55,000 nt of DNA from Exiguobacterium marinum DSM 16307. Its GTDB lineage: Bacteria > Bacillota > Bacilli > Exiguobacteriales > Exiguobacteriaceae. Below the pieces are notes generated by a model. That model did no database searches, had not been told where the DNA came from, and saw nothing but the letters and a program-made list of their open reading frames with translations. A program made the position numbers and the translations under genes. Below are positions 39,673 through 52,319 of this stretch, in pieces. The stretch covers positions 516,162 through 571,161 of the forward strand of contig NZ_KK211189.1 in the NCBI RefSeq assembly GCF_000620845.1. The letters are read 5' to 3'. Each line of letters starts with the position of its first letter. Position 1 is the stretch's first letter.

Positions 39673-39981
39673 ATGCATGTTAAAAAAGGCGATACAGTCC
39701 AGGTAATGTCTGGTAAAGATAAAGGCAAGCAAGGGGTTATCCTCAAAGCTATGCCAAGCAAGAACCGCGTATTGGTTGAAGGTGTAAACGTGATGAAAAA
39801 ACACGCGAAACCATCACAAGCGAATCCACAAGGCGGGATCCTTGAGATCGAAGCACCAATTCACGTCTCGAACGTAATGCCACTCGACCCTAAAACTGGC
39901 AAACCAACTCGTGTTGGTTTCAAAGTAGTCGATGGTAAAAAAGTTCGTGTCGCGAAATCGGGCGAAGTACTCGATAAATAA
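39673..39981 (+). CDS. rplX: Ribosomal protein L24
   Basis: L24 initiates 50S assembly together with L3. The 102 residues open with a KOW motif ([20 protein letters not shown]), followed by [20 protein letters not shown] and the [18 protein letters not shown] region. AAGGAGGTGC precedes the ATG. It stands 32 nt before rplE. Confidence 0.98.
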   Translation: MHVKKGDTVQVMSGKDKGKQGVILKAMPSKNRVLVEGVNVMKKHAKPSQANPQGGILEIEAPIHVSNVMPLDPKTGKPTRVGFKVVDGKKVRVAKSGEVLDK

Positions 39982-40013
39982 GAAGAACGTGACGAAAGGA
40001 GGTCCATTCGACT

Positions 40014-40553
40014 ATGAACCGTTTGCAAGAGAAGTATAAAAGCGACATCGTGAAAGCGATGATGGATAAATTCAACTATGACTCAGTCATGCAAGTACCA
40101 AAAATCGAAAAGATCGTCATCAACATGGGTGTAGGTGATGCTGTTTCGAACTCGAAAGCACTTGACATGGCAGTGGAAGAATTATCAATTCTTTCTGGTC
40201 AAAAACCACTCGTAACGAAAGCGAAGAAATCAATCGCTGGTTTCAAGCTTCGTGAAGGTATGCCAATCGGTGCGAAGGTTACACTTCGTGGCGAGCGTAT
40301 GTACGATTTCCTCGACAAATTGGTAACTGTTTCACTTCCACGTGTACGTGACTTCCGCGGTGTATCGAAGAAAGCATTCGACGGACGCGGTAACTACACG
40401 CTTGGCGTGAAAGAGCAACTTATTTTCCCTGAGATCGATTACGATAAAGTATCTAAAGTACGCGGTATGGACATCGTTGTTGTTACAACAGCTAACACAG
40501 ACGAAGAAGCACGTGAATTACTCACACTTCTCGGTATGCCATTCCAAAAATAA
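40014..40553 (+). CDS. rplE: Ribosomal protein L5
   Basis: L5 binds 5S rRNA and contacts P-site tRNA. The 179 residues contain [37 protein letters not shown] and the [21 protein letters not shown]-terminal region. AAAGGAGGTCC precedes ATG 40014. It is followed by rpsN after 20 nt. Confidence 0.98.
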   Translation: MNRLQEKYKSDIVKAMMDKFNYDSVMQVPKIEKIVINMGVGDAVSNSKALDMAVEELSILSGQKPLVTKAKKSIAGFKLREGMPIGAKVTLRGERMYDFLDKLVTVSLPRVRDFRGVSKKAFDGRGNYTLGVKEQLIFPEIDYDKVSKVRGMDIVVVTTANTDEEARELLTLLGMPFQK

Positions 40554-40573
40554 TCTAAAGGGAGGTCGACAAC

Positions 40574-40843
40574 ATGGCTAAAAAGTCAATGGTGAATCGC
40601 GAACTTAAACGCGAGAAACTCGTTGCCCAGTACGCTGAAAAGCGTGCGAAGTTGAAAGCTGAAGGCGATTATATCGGACTCAGCAAATTGCCACGTAACT
40701 CGTCACCTGTACGCTTGCACAACCGTTGCAGCATCACAGGTCGTCCGCATGGTTACATGGGTAAATTCGGGATCAGCCGTATCAAGTTCCGTGATCTTGC
40801 ATACAAAGGTCAAATCCCTGGTGTTAAAAAAGCAAGCTGGTAA
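40574..40843 (+). CDS. rpsN: Ribosomal protein S14, zinc-independent (C-) 89-residue form
   Basis: S14 is a 30S head protein. This copy is 89 residues long and contains only one cysteine ([15 protein letters not shown]). It therefore lacks the two CxxC pairs of the 61-residue zinc-binding S14 normally found at this place in Bacillus spc operons. The sequence [16 protein letters not shown] and [20 protein letters not shown] matches the zinc-free paralogue that B. subtilis encodes elsewhere as a Zur-controlled backup. Here it occupies the main rplE-rpsH position with a strong GGGAGG ribosome site. Confidence 0.97.
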   Translation: MAKKSMVNRELKREKLVAQYAEKRAKLKAEGDYIGLSKLPRNSSPVRLHNRCSITGRPHGYMGKFGISRIKFRDLAYKGQIPGVKKASW

Positions 40844-40874
40844 TCCACTAACAGTGTGAAAGGAGGTACATCGC

Positions 40875-41273
40875 ATGGTAATGACAGACCCTATTGCAGA
40901 TATGCTTACACGTATCCGTAACGCTAACATGGTTCGCCATGAAAAAATGGAGCTCCCAGCTTCGAACATTAAACGTGAGATCGCTGAAATCCTTAAGCGT
41001 GAAGGTTTCATTCGCGATGTTGAATATATCGAGGACGCTAAACAAGGTACACTTCGTCTTTTCCTTAAATATGGAGCAAGCAACGAACGTGTAATCACTG
41101 GTCTCAAACGTATTTCGAAACCAGGTCTTCGTGTATACGCAAAAGCTGATGAAGTACCAAAAGTACTCGGAGGACTCGGAATCGCAGTTCTTTCGACATC
41201 TAAAGGTCTCATGACTGATAAAGAAGCTCGCCAACAACAAGTCGGCGGCGAAGTGCTCGCCTACATCTGGTAA
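40875..41273 (+). CDS. rpsH: Ribosomal protein S8
   Basis: S8 organises the central 16S domain and in E. coli represses the spc operon. The 132 residues contain [20 protein letters not shown] and the C-terminal [23 protein letters not shown] 40875 follows AAAGGAGG; ATG 40881 is a possible second start giving MTDPIADML as in many relatives. It lies 33 nt before rplF. Confidence 0.97.
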   Translation: MVMTDPIADMLTRIRNANMVRHEKMELPASNIKREIAEILKREGFIRDVEYIEDAKQGTLRLFLKYGASNERVITGLKRISKPGLRVYAKADEVPKVLGGLGIAVLSTSKGLMTDKEARQQQVGGEVLAYIW

Positions 41274-41306
41274 GTCACTTTTCTAACAAGAACGGAGGTG
41301 TAATCA

Positions 41307-41846
41307 ATGTCACGTATTGGTAAAAAACCAGTTACGATTCCTGCTGGCGTTACTGTAACAGTTGCTAATGACAACACGGTCACAGTAAAAGGTGCTAAAG
41401 GTGAACTTTCGCTTTCAGCTAACCCGGCATTGGAAATCAAAATTGAAGAGAACGAATTGACGGTTGTTCGTCCAGACGAATCGAAAGAAAGCCGCACAAT
41501 TCACGGTACGACACGTGCCCTTATTGCCAACATGGTACAAGGTGTGTCGAACGGATTCCAAAAAACACTTGAGATCTCGGGGGTTGGTTACCGTGCTACG
41601 AAGCAAGGTAACAAACTCGTCCTCAACCTCGGTTACTCGCACCCAATCGAGTACGTTGCTGAGGAAGGTATCGAAATCGAAGTTCCTTCAAACACGCAAA
41701 TCATCGTAAAAGGGATTAACAAAGAGCGCGTCGGTCACGTTGCTGCTCAAATCCGCTCGTACCGTGCTCCAGAACCTTACAAAGGTAAAGGTGTTCGTTA
41801 CTCTGATGAACGTATTCGCCGTAAAGAAGGTAAGACTGGTAAGTAA
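41307..41846 (+). CDS. rplF: Ribosomal protein L6
   Basis: L6 lies near the sarcin-ricin loop and the factor-binding site. The 179 residues form two similar domains, beginning [17 protein letters not shown]; the C-terminal [20 protein letters not shown] is the family signature. GGAGGTG precedes the ATG. It is followed by rplR after 34 nt. Confidence 0.98.
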   Translation: MSRIGKKPVTIPAGVTVTVANDNTVTVKGAKGELSLSANPALEIKIEENELTVVRPDESKESRTIHGTTRALIANMVQGVSNGFQKTLEISGVGYRATKQGNKLVLNLGYSHPIEYVAEEGIEIEVPSNTQIIVKGINKERVGHVAAQIRSYRAPEPYKGKGVRYSDERIRRKEGKTGK

Positions 41847-41880
41847 TTCGTCACGAAATGAACGGAAAGGAGTGGCATAA

Positions 41881-42243
41881 ATGATCACAAAAGCAGATAA
41901 AAATGCAGTTCGTAAAAAGCGTCATGCTCGCGTACGTCGTACGATCACGGGGACGGCAGCTCGTCCACGTTTGAACGTATTCCGTTCGAGCAAACACATT
42001 TACGTTCAACTTATCGATGACGCGGCACAAACAACGCTTGTGTCTGCATCTTCGAAAGATAAAGCTCTCGATCTTACAAATGGCGGTAACGTTGAAGCAG
42101 CGAAAGCTGTTGGTAAACTTGCTGCAGAACGTGCACTCGAGAAAGGTATCGACACAGTTGTGTTCGACCGTGGTGGATACCTCTATCATGGCCGCGTCAA
42201 AGCTGTTGCAGAAGCAGCTCGTGAAGCAGGTCTTAAATTCTAA
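41881..42243 (+). CDS. rplR: Ribosomal protein L18
   Basis: L18 binds 5S rRNA with L5 and links it to the central protuberance. The 120 residues have the basic N-terminal [33 protein letters not shown] and the C-terminal [27 protein letters not shown] precedes ATG 41881. Confidence 0.98.
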   Translation: MITKADKNAVRKKRHARVRRTITGTAARPRLNVFRSSKHIYVQLIDDAAQTTLVSASSKDKALDLTNGGNVEAAKAVGKLAAERALEKGIDTVVFDRGGYLYHGRVKAVAEAAREAGLKF

Positions 42244-42263
42244 TAAAAAGGAGGGGACACTCG

Positions 42264-42764
42264 ATGCGCCAGTTAGACGTTAACATGGAACAACTTGAAG
42301 AACGCGTTGTTACCGTAAACCGCGTCGCGAAAGTCGTAAAAGGTGGCCGCCGCTTCCGTTTTGCTGCTCTCGTAGTCGTAGGTGACAAAAATGGTCACGT
42401 CGGTTTCGGTACAGGTAAGGCACAAGAGGTGCCAGAAGCGATTCGCAAGGCTATTGAAGCCGCTAAGAAAAACATGGTACAAGTACCTATGGTTGGTACA
42501 ACAATTCCACACGAAATCACAGGAGTATTCGGAGCAGGTCGTGTATTCATGAAACCAGCTTCTGAAGGTACTGGGGTTATCGCTGGTGGTCCAGTTCGTG
42601 CGGTGCTCGAACTTGCAGGTGTAGGTGACATCCTTTCGAAATCGTTAGGTTCAAACACACCGATCAACATCGTCCGTGCGACGGTTCAAGGCTTGACAGA
42701 GCTCAAAAAAGCAGAGGAAGTTGCTAAACTACGTGGTAAAAGCGTAGAAGAACTTCTTAACTAA
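42264..42764 (+). CDS. rpsE: Ribosomal protein S5
   Basis: S5 contributes to translational accuracy and the mRNA entry site. The 166 residues contain the double-stranded RNA-binding-like motif [20 protein letters not shown], the [20 protein letters not shown] loop linked to spectinomycin sensitivity, and the [20 protein letters not shown] region. AAGGAGGGG precedes the ATG. Confidence 0.98.
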   Translation: MRQLDVNMEQLEERVVTVNRVAKVVKGGRRFRFAALVVVGDKNGHVGFGTGKAQEVPEAIRKAIEAAKKNMVQVPMVGTTIPHEITGVFGAGRVFMKPASEGTGVIAGGPVRAVLELAGVGDILSKSLGSNTPINIVRATVQGLTELKKAEEVAKLRGKSVEELLN

Positions 42765-42779
42765 GGGAGGGAACTAGAC

Positions 42780-42965
42780 ATGGCGAAACTCGCAATCACC
42801 CTCACACGCAGCACTATTGGTCGTCCGGAAGGTCAGCGTGTTACTGTACGTACACTCGGTCTTCGTAAAATGCATCAAACGGTCGTTGTCCCTGACAACG
42901 TCGCGATGCGCGGTATGATCAACAAAGTGTCGCACCTTGTGACTGTAAAAGAAATCAACGAATAA
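42780..42965 (+). CDS. rpmD: Ribosomal protein L30
   Basis: L30 is a small 50S protein. The 61 residues show [35 protein letters not shown] and [13 protein letters not shown], which together define the family. GGGAGGG lies 7-8 nt before the ATG. It is 15 nt after rpsE and 31 nt before rplO, the usual order. Confidence 0.97.
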   Translation: MAKLAITLTRSTIGRPEGQRVTVRTLGLRKMHQTVVVPDNVAMRGMINKVSHLVTVKEINE

Positions 42966-42996
42966 TAAAGATTTTAATAAATAAGGAGGTGCCACT

Positions 42997-43436
42997 ATGA
43001 AACTCCATGAATTGAAGCCAACTCCAGGTTCACGTCACGAACGTAACCGTGTCGGTCGCGGAATGGCGACTGGTAACGGTAAAACTTCTGGTCGTGGACA
43101 CAAAGGTCAAAAAGCTCGTTCGGGCGGTGGCGTTCGTCCAGGATTTGAAGGTGGACAAAATCCACTTTACCGTCGTCTTCCAAAACGCGGTTTCAACAAC
43201 CCAACTCGTAAAGAGTATGCGGTTGTTTCCCTAGACACGCTTAACCGTTTCGAAGCAGGTACTGAAGTTACTCCAGAACTCTTAATTGAGACTGGTGTTG
43301 TCAGCTCTGCTAAAGACGGAATCAAAGTTCTTGCCAACGGCAAGCTTGAAACTAAATTGACTGTAAAAGCCAACAAGTTCTCGGGTGCAGCGAAAGAAGC
43401 GATCGAAGCAGCTGGCGGTACAGTTGAGGTGATCTG

Positions 43437-43437
<1 letters not shown>
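42997..43437 (+). CDS. rplO: Ribosomal protein L15
   Basis: L15 helps late 50S assembly. The 146 residues begin [20 protein letters not shown], with the Gly/Arg-rich [20 protein letters not shown] segment, [17 protein letters not shown] and a globular C-terminal domain. AAGGAGGTG precedes the ATG. Its stop overlaps the secY start by one base (TGATG), coupling them. Confidence 0.98.
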
Positions 43438-46211
<2,774 letters not shown>

Positions 46212-46316
46212 GGCTCTATTGTTCCATACTGATCCGTCAAGGATCCTTCTCTCACAGTAGATGGCAATAGATCGTCTGTGCTCCTAAAGATTTTCATATA
46301 GAAAGGGGAATAAATG

Positions 46317-46535
46317 ATGGCGAAACAAGATGTCATTGAAGTGGAAGGCACTGTTGTCGAACCACTTCCGAACGCAATGTTTAAAGTGGAGTTAGAAAAC
46401 GGCCACACGGTGCTCGCGCACGTCTCAGGGAAAATTCGGATGCACTACATTCGGATCCTTCCAGGTGACCGCGTAACTGTTGAGTTGTCTCCATACGACT
46501 TGACTCGCGGGCGGATTACGTACCGTTATAAGTAA
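46317..46535 (+). CDS. infA: IF-1, translation initiation factor 1
   Basis: IF-1 occupies the 30S A site during initiation. The 72-residue OB-fold protein reads [20 protein letters not shown] at the start and contains [20 protein letters not shown] and [18 protein letters not shown] 46317 aligns with the family, while ATG 46314 would add one Met. AGAAAGGGG precedes it. The 105-nt gap after map shows only a weak GATCC/GGATC hairpin. Confidence 0.97.
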   Translation: MAKQDVIEVEGTVVEPLPNAMFKVELENGHTVLAHVSGKIRMHYIRILPGDRVTVELSPYDLTRGRITYRYK

Positions 46536-46679
<144 letters not shown>

Positions 46680-46698
46680 TTTCAGAGGAGGTGCACAC

Positions 46699-47064
46699 AT
46701 GGCACGTATTGCTGGTGTAGATATTCCACGCGAAAAACGTATCGTTATTTCGCTCACATACATCTATGGTATTGGTAAAACAAAAGCACAAGAAATTTTG
46801 AAGGCAGCTAACGTTTCTGAAGAGACACGCACACGCGACCTTACTGAAGATGAACTCAACCGTATCCGTGAAGCAATTGACGGAATCAAAGTTGAAGGTG
46901 ACCTTCGTCGTGAAGTTTCACTTAACATCAAACGTTTGATCGAGATCGGCGCATACCGCGGTATCCGTCATCGCCGTAGTCTCCCTGTTCGCGGTCAAAA
47001 CACGAAGAACAACTCGCGTACTCGTAAAGGCCCACGCCGTACAGTAGCGAACAAGAAGAAGTAA
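46699..47064 (+). CDS. rpsM: Ribosomal protein S13
   Basis: S13 forms intersubunit bridges from the 30S head and contacts P-site tRNA by its tail. The 121 residues show [34 protein letters not shown], a helix-two-turn-helix-like centre and the tail region [26 protein letters not shown] precedes the ATG. It is followed by rpsK after 16 nt. Confidence 0.98.
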   Translation: MARIAGVDIPREKRIVISLTYIYGIGKTKAQEILKAANVSEETRTRDLTEDELNRIREAIDGIKVEGDLRREVSLNIKRLIEIGAYRGIRHRRSLPVRGQNTKNNSRTRKGPRRTVANKKK

Positions 47065-47080
47065 AGGAGGGAATTGAACA

Positions 47081-47476
47081 ATGGCGAAACGTAAGCAAAA
47101 CGTACGTTCTAAACGTAAAGTTAAAAAACATGTTGAAGTCGGTGTGGTACACATCCGTTCTACATTCAACAACACAATCATCACAATCACTGACACGCAA
47201 GGTAACGCGATCTCATGGGCTACTTCTGGTAACCTTGGATTTAAAGGATCACGTAAATCGACTCCATTCGCAGCACAATTGGCTGCTGAAACTGCAGCGA
47301 AAGTTGCAATGGACAACGGTATGCGTACAGTAGAAGTTAACGTTAAAGGTCCTGGTGCTGGACGTGAAGCGGCTATCCGTGCACTCCAAGCTACTGGTCT
47401 TGAAGTTACTGCAATCCGTGACGTAACTCCAGTTCCGCACAACGGTTGCCGCCCTCCGAAACGTCGCCGCGTATAA
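47081..47476 (+). CDS. rpsK: Ribosomal protein S11
   Basis: S11 lies on the 30S platform near the E-site mRNA. The 131 residues include [40 protein letters not shown] and the C-terminal [24 protein letters not shown] precedes the ATG. The 92-nt gap before rpoA contains an imperfect direct repeat. Confidence 0.98.
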   Translation: MAKRKQNVRSKRKVKKHVEVGVVHIRSTFNNTIITITDTQGNAISWATSGNLGFKGSRKSTPFAAQLAAETAAKVAMDNGMRTVEVNVKGPGAGREAAIRALQATGLEVTAIRDVTPVPHNGCRPPKRRRV

Positions 47477-47504
47477 TCGCTTGAACGTGTGAAGGGTTTA
47501 CCTA

Positions 47505-47553
47505 GCACGACAGCATATACTTTAGCAGTTCAAACTGCACGGCAGGATATACT
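47505..47553 (+). repeat. 17-bp imperfect direct repeat in the rpsK-rpoA spacer
   Basis: GCACGACAGCATATACT (47505-47521) and GCACGGCAGGATATACT (47537-47553) differ at two positions and are spaced 32 bp start to start. Between them GCAGT/ACTGC forms a small hairpin. Each copy ends in TATACT, a -10-like hexamer. Confidence 0.65.
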
Positions 47554-47568
47554 CAAGGAGGGGTTCAG

Positions 47569-48513
47569 ATGATCGAGATTGAAAAACCAAAGATCGAAAC
47601 GGTCGAAATCAGCGAGGACGCTACGTTTGGTAAATTCGTAGTAGAACCGCTTGAACGTGGATATGGCACTACTCTCGGTAACTCACTACGTCGAATTCTA
47701 TTGTCATCGCTCCCAGGTGCAGCGGTAACAGCGGTTCAAATCGATGGCGTGCTTCACGAGTTCTCTACGATTGACGGTGTCGTCGAAGACGTCACTCAAA
47801 TCGTACTAAACCTCAAGAAGTTAGCACTAAAAGTGTACTCGGAAGAAGAGAAAACGCTTGAGATTAACGTTTCAAGTGCCGGTGCTGTCACTGCGGCAGA
47901 CATTACCCATGATAGCGACGTTGAAATCTTGAATCCTGAGCTCTACATCGCGACTCTCGCTGACAATGCGACGCTTCGCATGCGTTTGACTGCTCGCCGT
48001 GGTCGTGGTTACGTCCAGGCAGAAGATAACAAACGTGATGATATGCCGATTGGTGTCATTCCAATCGATTCGATCTATACACCGATTCAACGCGTGAACT
48101 ACGAAGTAGACAAAACACGTGTCGGTCAAGACGCTAGCTTCGATAAGCTTTTATTAGACGTGTGGACAGATGGTTCAATTCGTCCGGAAGAAGCTGTATC
48201 ATTAGGGGCTAAAATTTTGACGGAACACTTGAACATCTTCGTTGGTTTGACAGATGAAGCTCTCAATGCAGAAATTATGGTCGAGAAAGAAGAAGACCAA
48301 AAAGAAAAAGTACTCGAAATGACGATTGAAGAACTCGATCTCTCAGTTCGTTCGTACAACTGCTTGAAGCGCGCTGGCATCAACACTGTTCAAGAACTCG
48401 CAAACAAATCAGAGGAAGAGATGATGAAAGTTCGTAACCTCGGACGTAAATCACTCGAAGAAGTTCAACACAAGTTGGACGAACTCGGTTTGGGCTTGCG
48501 TAAAGAAGACTAA
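47569..48513 (+). CDS. rpoA: RpoA, RNA polymerase alpha subunit
   Basis: Alpha dimerises to start polymerase assembly, and its C-terminal domain binds UP elements and activators. The 314 residues show the N-terminal domain with [20 protein letters not shown] and [17 protein letters not shown]. The C-terminal domain contains [20 protein letters not shown] and [18 protein letters not shown] flexible acidic linker lies around 230-245. AAGGAGGGG precedes the ATG. It is followed by rplQ after 24 nt. Confidence 0.98.
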   Translation: MIEIEKPKIETVEISEDATFGKFVVEPLERGYGTTLGNSLRRILLSSLPGAAVTAVQIDGVLHEFSTIDGVVEDVTQIVLNLKKLALKVYSEEEKTLEINVSSAGAVTAADITHDSDVEILNPELYIATLADNATLRMRLTARRGRGYVQAEDNKRDDMPIGVIPIDSIYTPIQRVNYEVDKTRVGQDASFDKLLLDVWTDGSIRPEEAVSLGAKILTEHLNIFVGLTDEALNAEIMVEKEEDQKEKVLEMTIEELDLSVRSYNCLKRAGINTVQELANKSEEEMMKVRNLGRKSLEEVQHKLDELGLGLRKED

Positions 48514-48537
48514 GTTCAACCGAAGGAGGGAAATGTA

Positions 48538-48891
48538 ATGGCTTATTCGAAACTTGGCCGTACAAGCTCGCAACGCAAGGCGCTTTTGCGTGATCTTGCA
48601 ACTGACCTAATCATCAACGAGCGCATTCAAACAACTGAACAAAAAGCGAAAGAACTTCGCCCAGTCGTTGAAAAATTGATCACTCTTGGGAAACGTGGCG
48701 ATCTTCATGCCCGTCGTCAAGTAGCTTCATTCGTTCGTAAAGAGAACGCTGGAGAAAAAGACGCTATCCAAAAATTGTTCGAAGACGTGGCACCACGCTA
48801 CGCTGAACGTCAAGGTGGATACACGCGCATCATGAAAGTCGGCCCACGCCGCGGTGATGGTGCAGAAGTTGTAATCATCGAACTCGTCTAA
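48538..48891 (+). CDS. rplQ: Ribosomal protein L17
   Basis: L17 surrounds the tunnel exit. The 117 residues show [40 protein letters not shown] and the C-terminal [29 protein letters not shown] precedes the ATG. A hairpin follows, marking the end of the alpha operon. Confidence 0.98.
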   Translation: MAYSKLGRTSSQRKALLRDLATDLIINERIQTTEQKAKELRPVVEKLITLGKRGDLHARRQVASFVRKENAGEKDAIQKLFEDVAPRYAERQGGYTRIMKVGPRRGDGAEVVIIELV

Positions 48892-48907
48892 TTCATTAGG
48901 CAGTCGA

Positions 48908-48938
48908 CAGGGCATGCGGTGACGTAGTGCCCTGTTTC
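48908..48938 (+). terminator. Hairpin terminator candidate after rplQ
   Basis: CAGGGCA (48908-48914) pairs with TGCCCTG (48928-48934), followed by only TTTCC. The short U-tract suggests partial termination before the ecf genes. Confidence 0.6.
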
Positions 48939-48960
48939 CACATAAGAAAGGAGTCGACCT

Positions 48961-49797
48961 ATGGAAGCACAAATTATGGTACGGGATGTCGTATTTCATT
49001 ACCCTGGACAATCTGAGCCGGCACTTAACGGCCTATCGCTCGATGTGTACAAAGGGGAATGGCTTGCGATTGTCGGCCATAATGGTTCTGGCAAGTCGAC
49101 ACTGACGAAATTGTGGAACGGACTTCTCATTCCTGAACAGGGGGAAGTCCACGTCGAGACACTCGATCCGTCGAACGCCGCAGACGTGTGGGACGTTCGG
49201 ACGCGGATTGGGGGCGTCTTTCAAAATCCCGACAATCAATTTGTTGGGGCGACCGTGCGCGATGATGTGGCATTTTCTCTCGAAAACATGGGACTTCCAC
49301 GTCAAGAAATGGTTCGTCGAATTGATGACAGTCTAGCGCGCGTTGGATTATCGGAACTAGCGGACCGTGAACCGCATCAGTTATCCGGTGGACAAAAGCA
49401 GCGCGTTGCGATAGCTGCGGCTCTCGCAATGCGCCCGCGTGTCCTCGTGCTCGATGAAGCGACCTCGATGCTCGACCCAATCGGGCGACAAGAGGTATTA
49501 CAAACGGTACGACAGCTCGTCTCGGAAGGGATGACGGTTGTCGCTATTACACACGAGCTCGACGAAGTGTTGTTTGCCGACCGTATCATTGCATTATCGA
49601 AAGGTAAGATTGCGATGACCGGTACACCTGAAGACGTGTTTCAACATCCAGATGCGCTTCGTGACATCCAATTAGATGTCCCGTTTATCGTTCGGATGCA
49701 ACTCGAACTGAAGGAGCGTGGCATTCCACTCGATCGTTTGATGCTACAACATTCGGAGTTGGTGAACCATCTATGCCGATACGCATTGAAGAAGTAA
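48961..49797 (+). CDS. ecfA1: EcfA1, ECF transporter ATPase
   Basis: EcfA1 is one of two ATPases that power the shared energy-coupling factor module for vitamin uptake by various S components. The 278 residues contain Walker A GHNGSGKST, the Q-loop GGVFQNPDNQFVG, signature LSGGQKQRVAIA, Walker B VLVLDEATSMLDP and the H-loop TVVAITHELDE. AAAGGAG precedes the ATG. It overlaps ecfA2 by 25 nt. No S-component gene is in the window, so the module probably serves several unlinked S subunits. Confidence 0.96.
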   Translation: MEAQIMVRDVVFHYPGQSEPALNGLSLDVYKGEWLAIVGHNGSGKSTLTKLWNGLLIPEQGEVHVETLDPSNAADVWDVRTRIGGVFQNPDNQFVGATVRDDVAFSLENMGLPRQEMVRRIDDSLARVGLSELADREPHQLSGGQKQRVAIAAALAMRPRVLVLDEATSMLDPIGRQEVLQTVRQLVSEGMTVVAITHELDEVLFADRIIALSKGKIAMTGTPEDVFQHPDALRDIQLDVPFIVRMQLELKERGIPLDRLMLQHSELVNHLCRYALKK

Positions 49798-50651
49798 CAT
49801 ATCAATATCAAATCAATACTCCGTTTGAACGAACCGCGCTGCGCGATGTGAATGTAACCATTCCGTCGGGAGCGCTTGTTGCGTTTCTTGGGCATACAGG
49901 CTCAGGGAAATCGACGCTTGTTCAACATATGAACGGATTATTACGACCGACAGACGGGCGTGTGGTAGTCGATGACATCACCGTCACACCGATTCGTTCG
50001 CGTCGTGATAAAAAGCAGAATCTCTTGCCGCTTCGGCGTCGCGTTGGGCTCGTCTTTCAATATCCCGAACATCAATTGTTTGAAGAGACGGTCGAACGCG
50101 ACGTCATGTTCGGTCCGCGCAATTTTGGCGCGACAGATGCCGAAGCGAAAGAACGTGCCCATGAAGCCCTTCGCCTCGTTGGTTTGGATGAATCACTTTG
50201 GGAACGTTCCCCATTTGATCTCTCGGGCGGACAAATGCGCCGTGTTGCGATTGCAGGGGTCTTGGCGAGTCGTCCTGACGTCCTTATCGTCGATGAACCG
50301 ACAGCAGGTCTCGATCCGATTGGAAGACGGGATATGCTTGCCTTATTCAAACGGTTACGAGAAGAATTGAATCTGACACTTATTCTCGTTTCGCACGATA
50401 TGGATGATGTACTCGCCTATGCGGAACGCGTCGTGGTGATGGAGCGCGGCGAGGTGGCGTTTGACGGAGATCCGTTTGACCTGTTCCAAGACGAGACGCT
50501 CGTGCGACGTCTCCAGCTCGACATCCCGCACGTTTTACGATTCGCCCGCGATATGGCACCGGCTTTTGGAGAAACTGTAATTCCACTCGTACGCACTGAG
50601 AGCGAACTGGCGGATTGGGTCGCGGAACGGTTGAAAGGGGGAGCGACATGA
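49773..50651 (+). CDS. ecfA2: EcfA2, ECF transporter ATPase
   Basis: This second ATPase pairs with EcfA1 as a heterodimer. The 292 residues have Walker A GHTGSGKST, the Q-loop VGLVFQYPEHQLFEETVERD, signature LSGGQMRRVAIAG, Walker B VLIVDEPTAGLDP and the H-loop LILVSHDMDDV. The family-like start MPIRIEEVTYQYQ lies inside the ecfA1 3' end. Its stop overlaps ecfT by four bases, so all three products should be made in balance. Confidence 0.96.
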   Translation: MPIRIEEVTYQYQINTPFERTALRDVNVTIPSGALVAFLGHTGSGKSTLVQHMNGLLRPTDGRVVVDDITVTPIRSRRDKKQNLLPLRRRVGLVFQYPEHQLFEETVERDVMFGPRNFGATDAEAKERAHEALRLVGLDESLWERSPFDLSGGQMRRVAIAGVLASRPDVLIVDEPTAGLDPIGRRDMLALFKRLREELNLTLILVSHDMDDVLAYAERVVVMERGEVAFDGDPFDLFQDETLVRRLQLDIPHVLRFARDMAPAFGETVIPLVRTESELADWVAERLKGGAT

Positions 50652-51439
50652 TTATCGGTCAATATATACCGGGACATTCGTGGCTCCACTCACTCGATGC
50701 ACGTGCGAAGACGCTCTTCATTTTAGGGTTCATCCCGGTCGTCTTTTTAGCAGATAATTTATGGACGAACTTGTTTCTGCTGTCTTTCACGTTGTTTGTG
50801 GTCAAACTATCGCAGTTATCGTGGCGCTACTTATGGAACGGGCTACGCATGATTTTATTTTTAATCGTCTTCACATTGGTCTTGCAGTTGTTATTCAATC
50901 GTGACGGCACCCTCCTCTTCGAATTCGGACCGGTTGCAATTTATTCGGAAGGGGTTCGCATGGGCCTGATCGTCTCGCTCCGATTCTTCTATCTCGTCAT
51001 GTTGACGACGCTCGTGACATTGACGACGACACCGATGGAATTAACCGACTCGATTGAAGCTGGTCTCCGGCCATTCGAACGGATTCGTGTGCCTGCCCAT
51101 GAGATTGCATTAATGCTCTCCATCTCGCTCCGTTTCCTACCGACTCTTGCGGACGAGACGGACCGCATTATGAAAGCGCAACAAGCACGGGGCGTCGATT
51201 TGATGAGCGGTCCATGGAAGTCTCGATTGAAAGGAGTTATTCCGTTACTAATCCCATTATTCATCTCAGCGTTTAAGCGTGCTGAGGACCTCGCTACAGC
51301 TATGGAAGCGCGTGGCTACCGTGGGGGTGAAGGACGGACGAGATTGCGCGAGATGGAGTGGCATACGCGTGACACGATGGTGTTGTTTATCTTTGTCGTA
51401 CTGACACTCATATTGTTTGGATTGAGAGGGATTGGATGA
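50648..51439 (+). CDS. ecfT: EcfT, ECF transporter membrane coupling protein
   Basis: EcfT is the scaffold that transmits ATPase movements to the S subunit. ATG 50648 follows AAAGGGGGAG and gives 263 residues beginning [19 protein letters not shown]; the longer frame from 50615 lies inside ecfA2. Hydrophobic spans are followed by the two Ala-Arg-Gly coupling motifs, QQARGVDL and MEARGYRGG, which sit in the ATPase grooves. It overlaps ecfA2 upstream and truA downstream by ATGA each. Confidence 0.96.
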   Translation: MIIGQYIPGHSWLHSLDARAKTLFILGFIPVVFLADNLWTNLFLLSFTLFVVKLSQLSWRYLWNGLRMILFLIVFTLVLQLLFNRDGTLLFEFGPVAIYSEGVRMGLIVSLRFFYLVMLTTLVTLTTTPMELTDSIEAGLRPFERIRVPAHEIALMLSISLRFLPTLADETDRIMKAQQARGVDLMSGPWKSRLKGVIPLLIPLFISAFKRAEDLATAMEARGYRGGEGRTRLREMEWHTRDTMVLFIFVVLTLILFGLRGIG

Positions 51440-52176
51440 GACGAATTAAATTGACAGTTGCCTATGACGGGACCAACTATGCGGGATATCAAGTACAACC
51501 GAACGGCAATACGGTTCAGGCTGAGATTGAGACGGTGTTAGCACGCATGCATCGTCAACCGGTAAAAATCGTCGCTTCAGGTCGTACAGACGCCGGCGTC
51601 CATGCCTTAGGACAAGTGATTCACTTTGATACGTCGCTACAGATGCCTGCGGAACGATTCGTCAAAGCGCTAAACGCGATGTTGCCGGATGATATCCATG
51701 TCAAACAGGCTGAAGAGGCTGATGCTCTGTTCCATGCTCGCTACGGGGCCAAGCGAAAAGAATATCGCTACTATATTCGTAAGACCGAGGACCCGTTTCG
51801 ACGACACTATGCTGCGACCGTTACTTACACGCTAAACCTAGAGTCGATGTGTCAAGCAATGAAGCTGTTAGTAGGAACACATGACTTCACTTCGTTCTCA
51901 GTGACGAAGGCGGAGGTCGAGGATCGTGTTCGTACTATCTATGAAACGGAAGTGTTAGAAGTAGATGATGAGATCATATTTCGTTTCGTGGGTTCTGGCT
52001 TTTTGTACAATCAAGTGCGAATTATGGTAGGGACAGTCATCGAGATAGGGCGAGGCAAGTATGAGCCTGCCGACATCGCACAAATGTTGGAGGCGAGAGA
52101 CCGCCGTATGGCGGGAATAACCGCGCCCCCGCATGGTTTATATTTGTGGAATGTGAATTATGAAAAAGTAGATTGA
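51436..52176 (+). CDS. truA: TruA, tRNA pseudouridine(38-40) synthase
   Basis: TruA converts U38-U40 in the anticodon stem of many tRNAs to pseudouridine. The 246 residues contain the catalytic Asp in [20 protein letters not shown], with [13 protein letters not shown] and [20 protein letters not shown] as other family motifs. The start overlaps ecfT by four bases. The TGA stop lies inside the -35 box of the rplM promoter. Confidence 0.97.
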   Translation: MRRIKLTVAYDGTNYAGYQVQPNGNTVQAEIETVLARMHRQPVKIVASGRTDAGVHALGQVIHFDTSLQMPAERFVKALNAMLPDDIHVKQAEEADALFHARYGAKRKEYRYYIRKTEDPFRRHYAATVTYTLNLESMCQAMKLLVGTHDFTSFSVTKAEVEDRVRTIYETEVLEVDDEIIFRFVGSGFLYNQVRIMVGTVIEIGRGKYEPADIAQMLEARDRRMAGITAPPHGLYLWNVNYEKVD

Positions 52177-52201
52177 CATTCCTTCTATAAAATCGTATTA
52201 T
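52173..52201 (+). promoter_or_regulatory. rplM-rpsI promoter
   Basis: A perfect TTGACA at 52173-52178 and TATTAT at 52196-52201 are 17 bp apart. The -35 box overlaps the truA stop codon. Confidence 0.88.
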
Positions 52202-52224
52202 ATTCATTGGCATTTCATTTTCAA

Positions 52225-52305
52225 ATTTAGAGATGAACCACAATCTTAGCCCCGTAAACTAGGATTATGATAAAGCATCAAAAAATTAAGTGAACAGACA
52301 TTTCT
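52225..52305 (+). promoter_or_regulatory. L13 leader RNA
   Basis: The leader has a central hairpin in which CAATCTTAG pairs with CTAGGATT around CCCCGTAAA (about 52241-52268), directly after the promoter and before rplM. Place and shape fit the L13 leader class known upstream of rplM in Bacillales. L13 is the probable ligand; this is inferred from position. Confidence 0.7.
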
Positions 52306-52319
52306 AGGAGGTATTCCAC

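Noticed and set aside
46212-46316. A gene in the map-infA gap, where B. subtilis has a KOW-domain gene
   Set aside because: The 105-nt gap has no open frame with a ribosome site and no KOW-like motif; only a weak GATCC/GGATC hairpin is visible.
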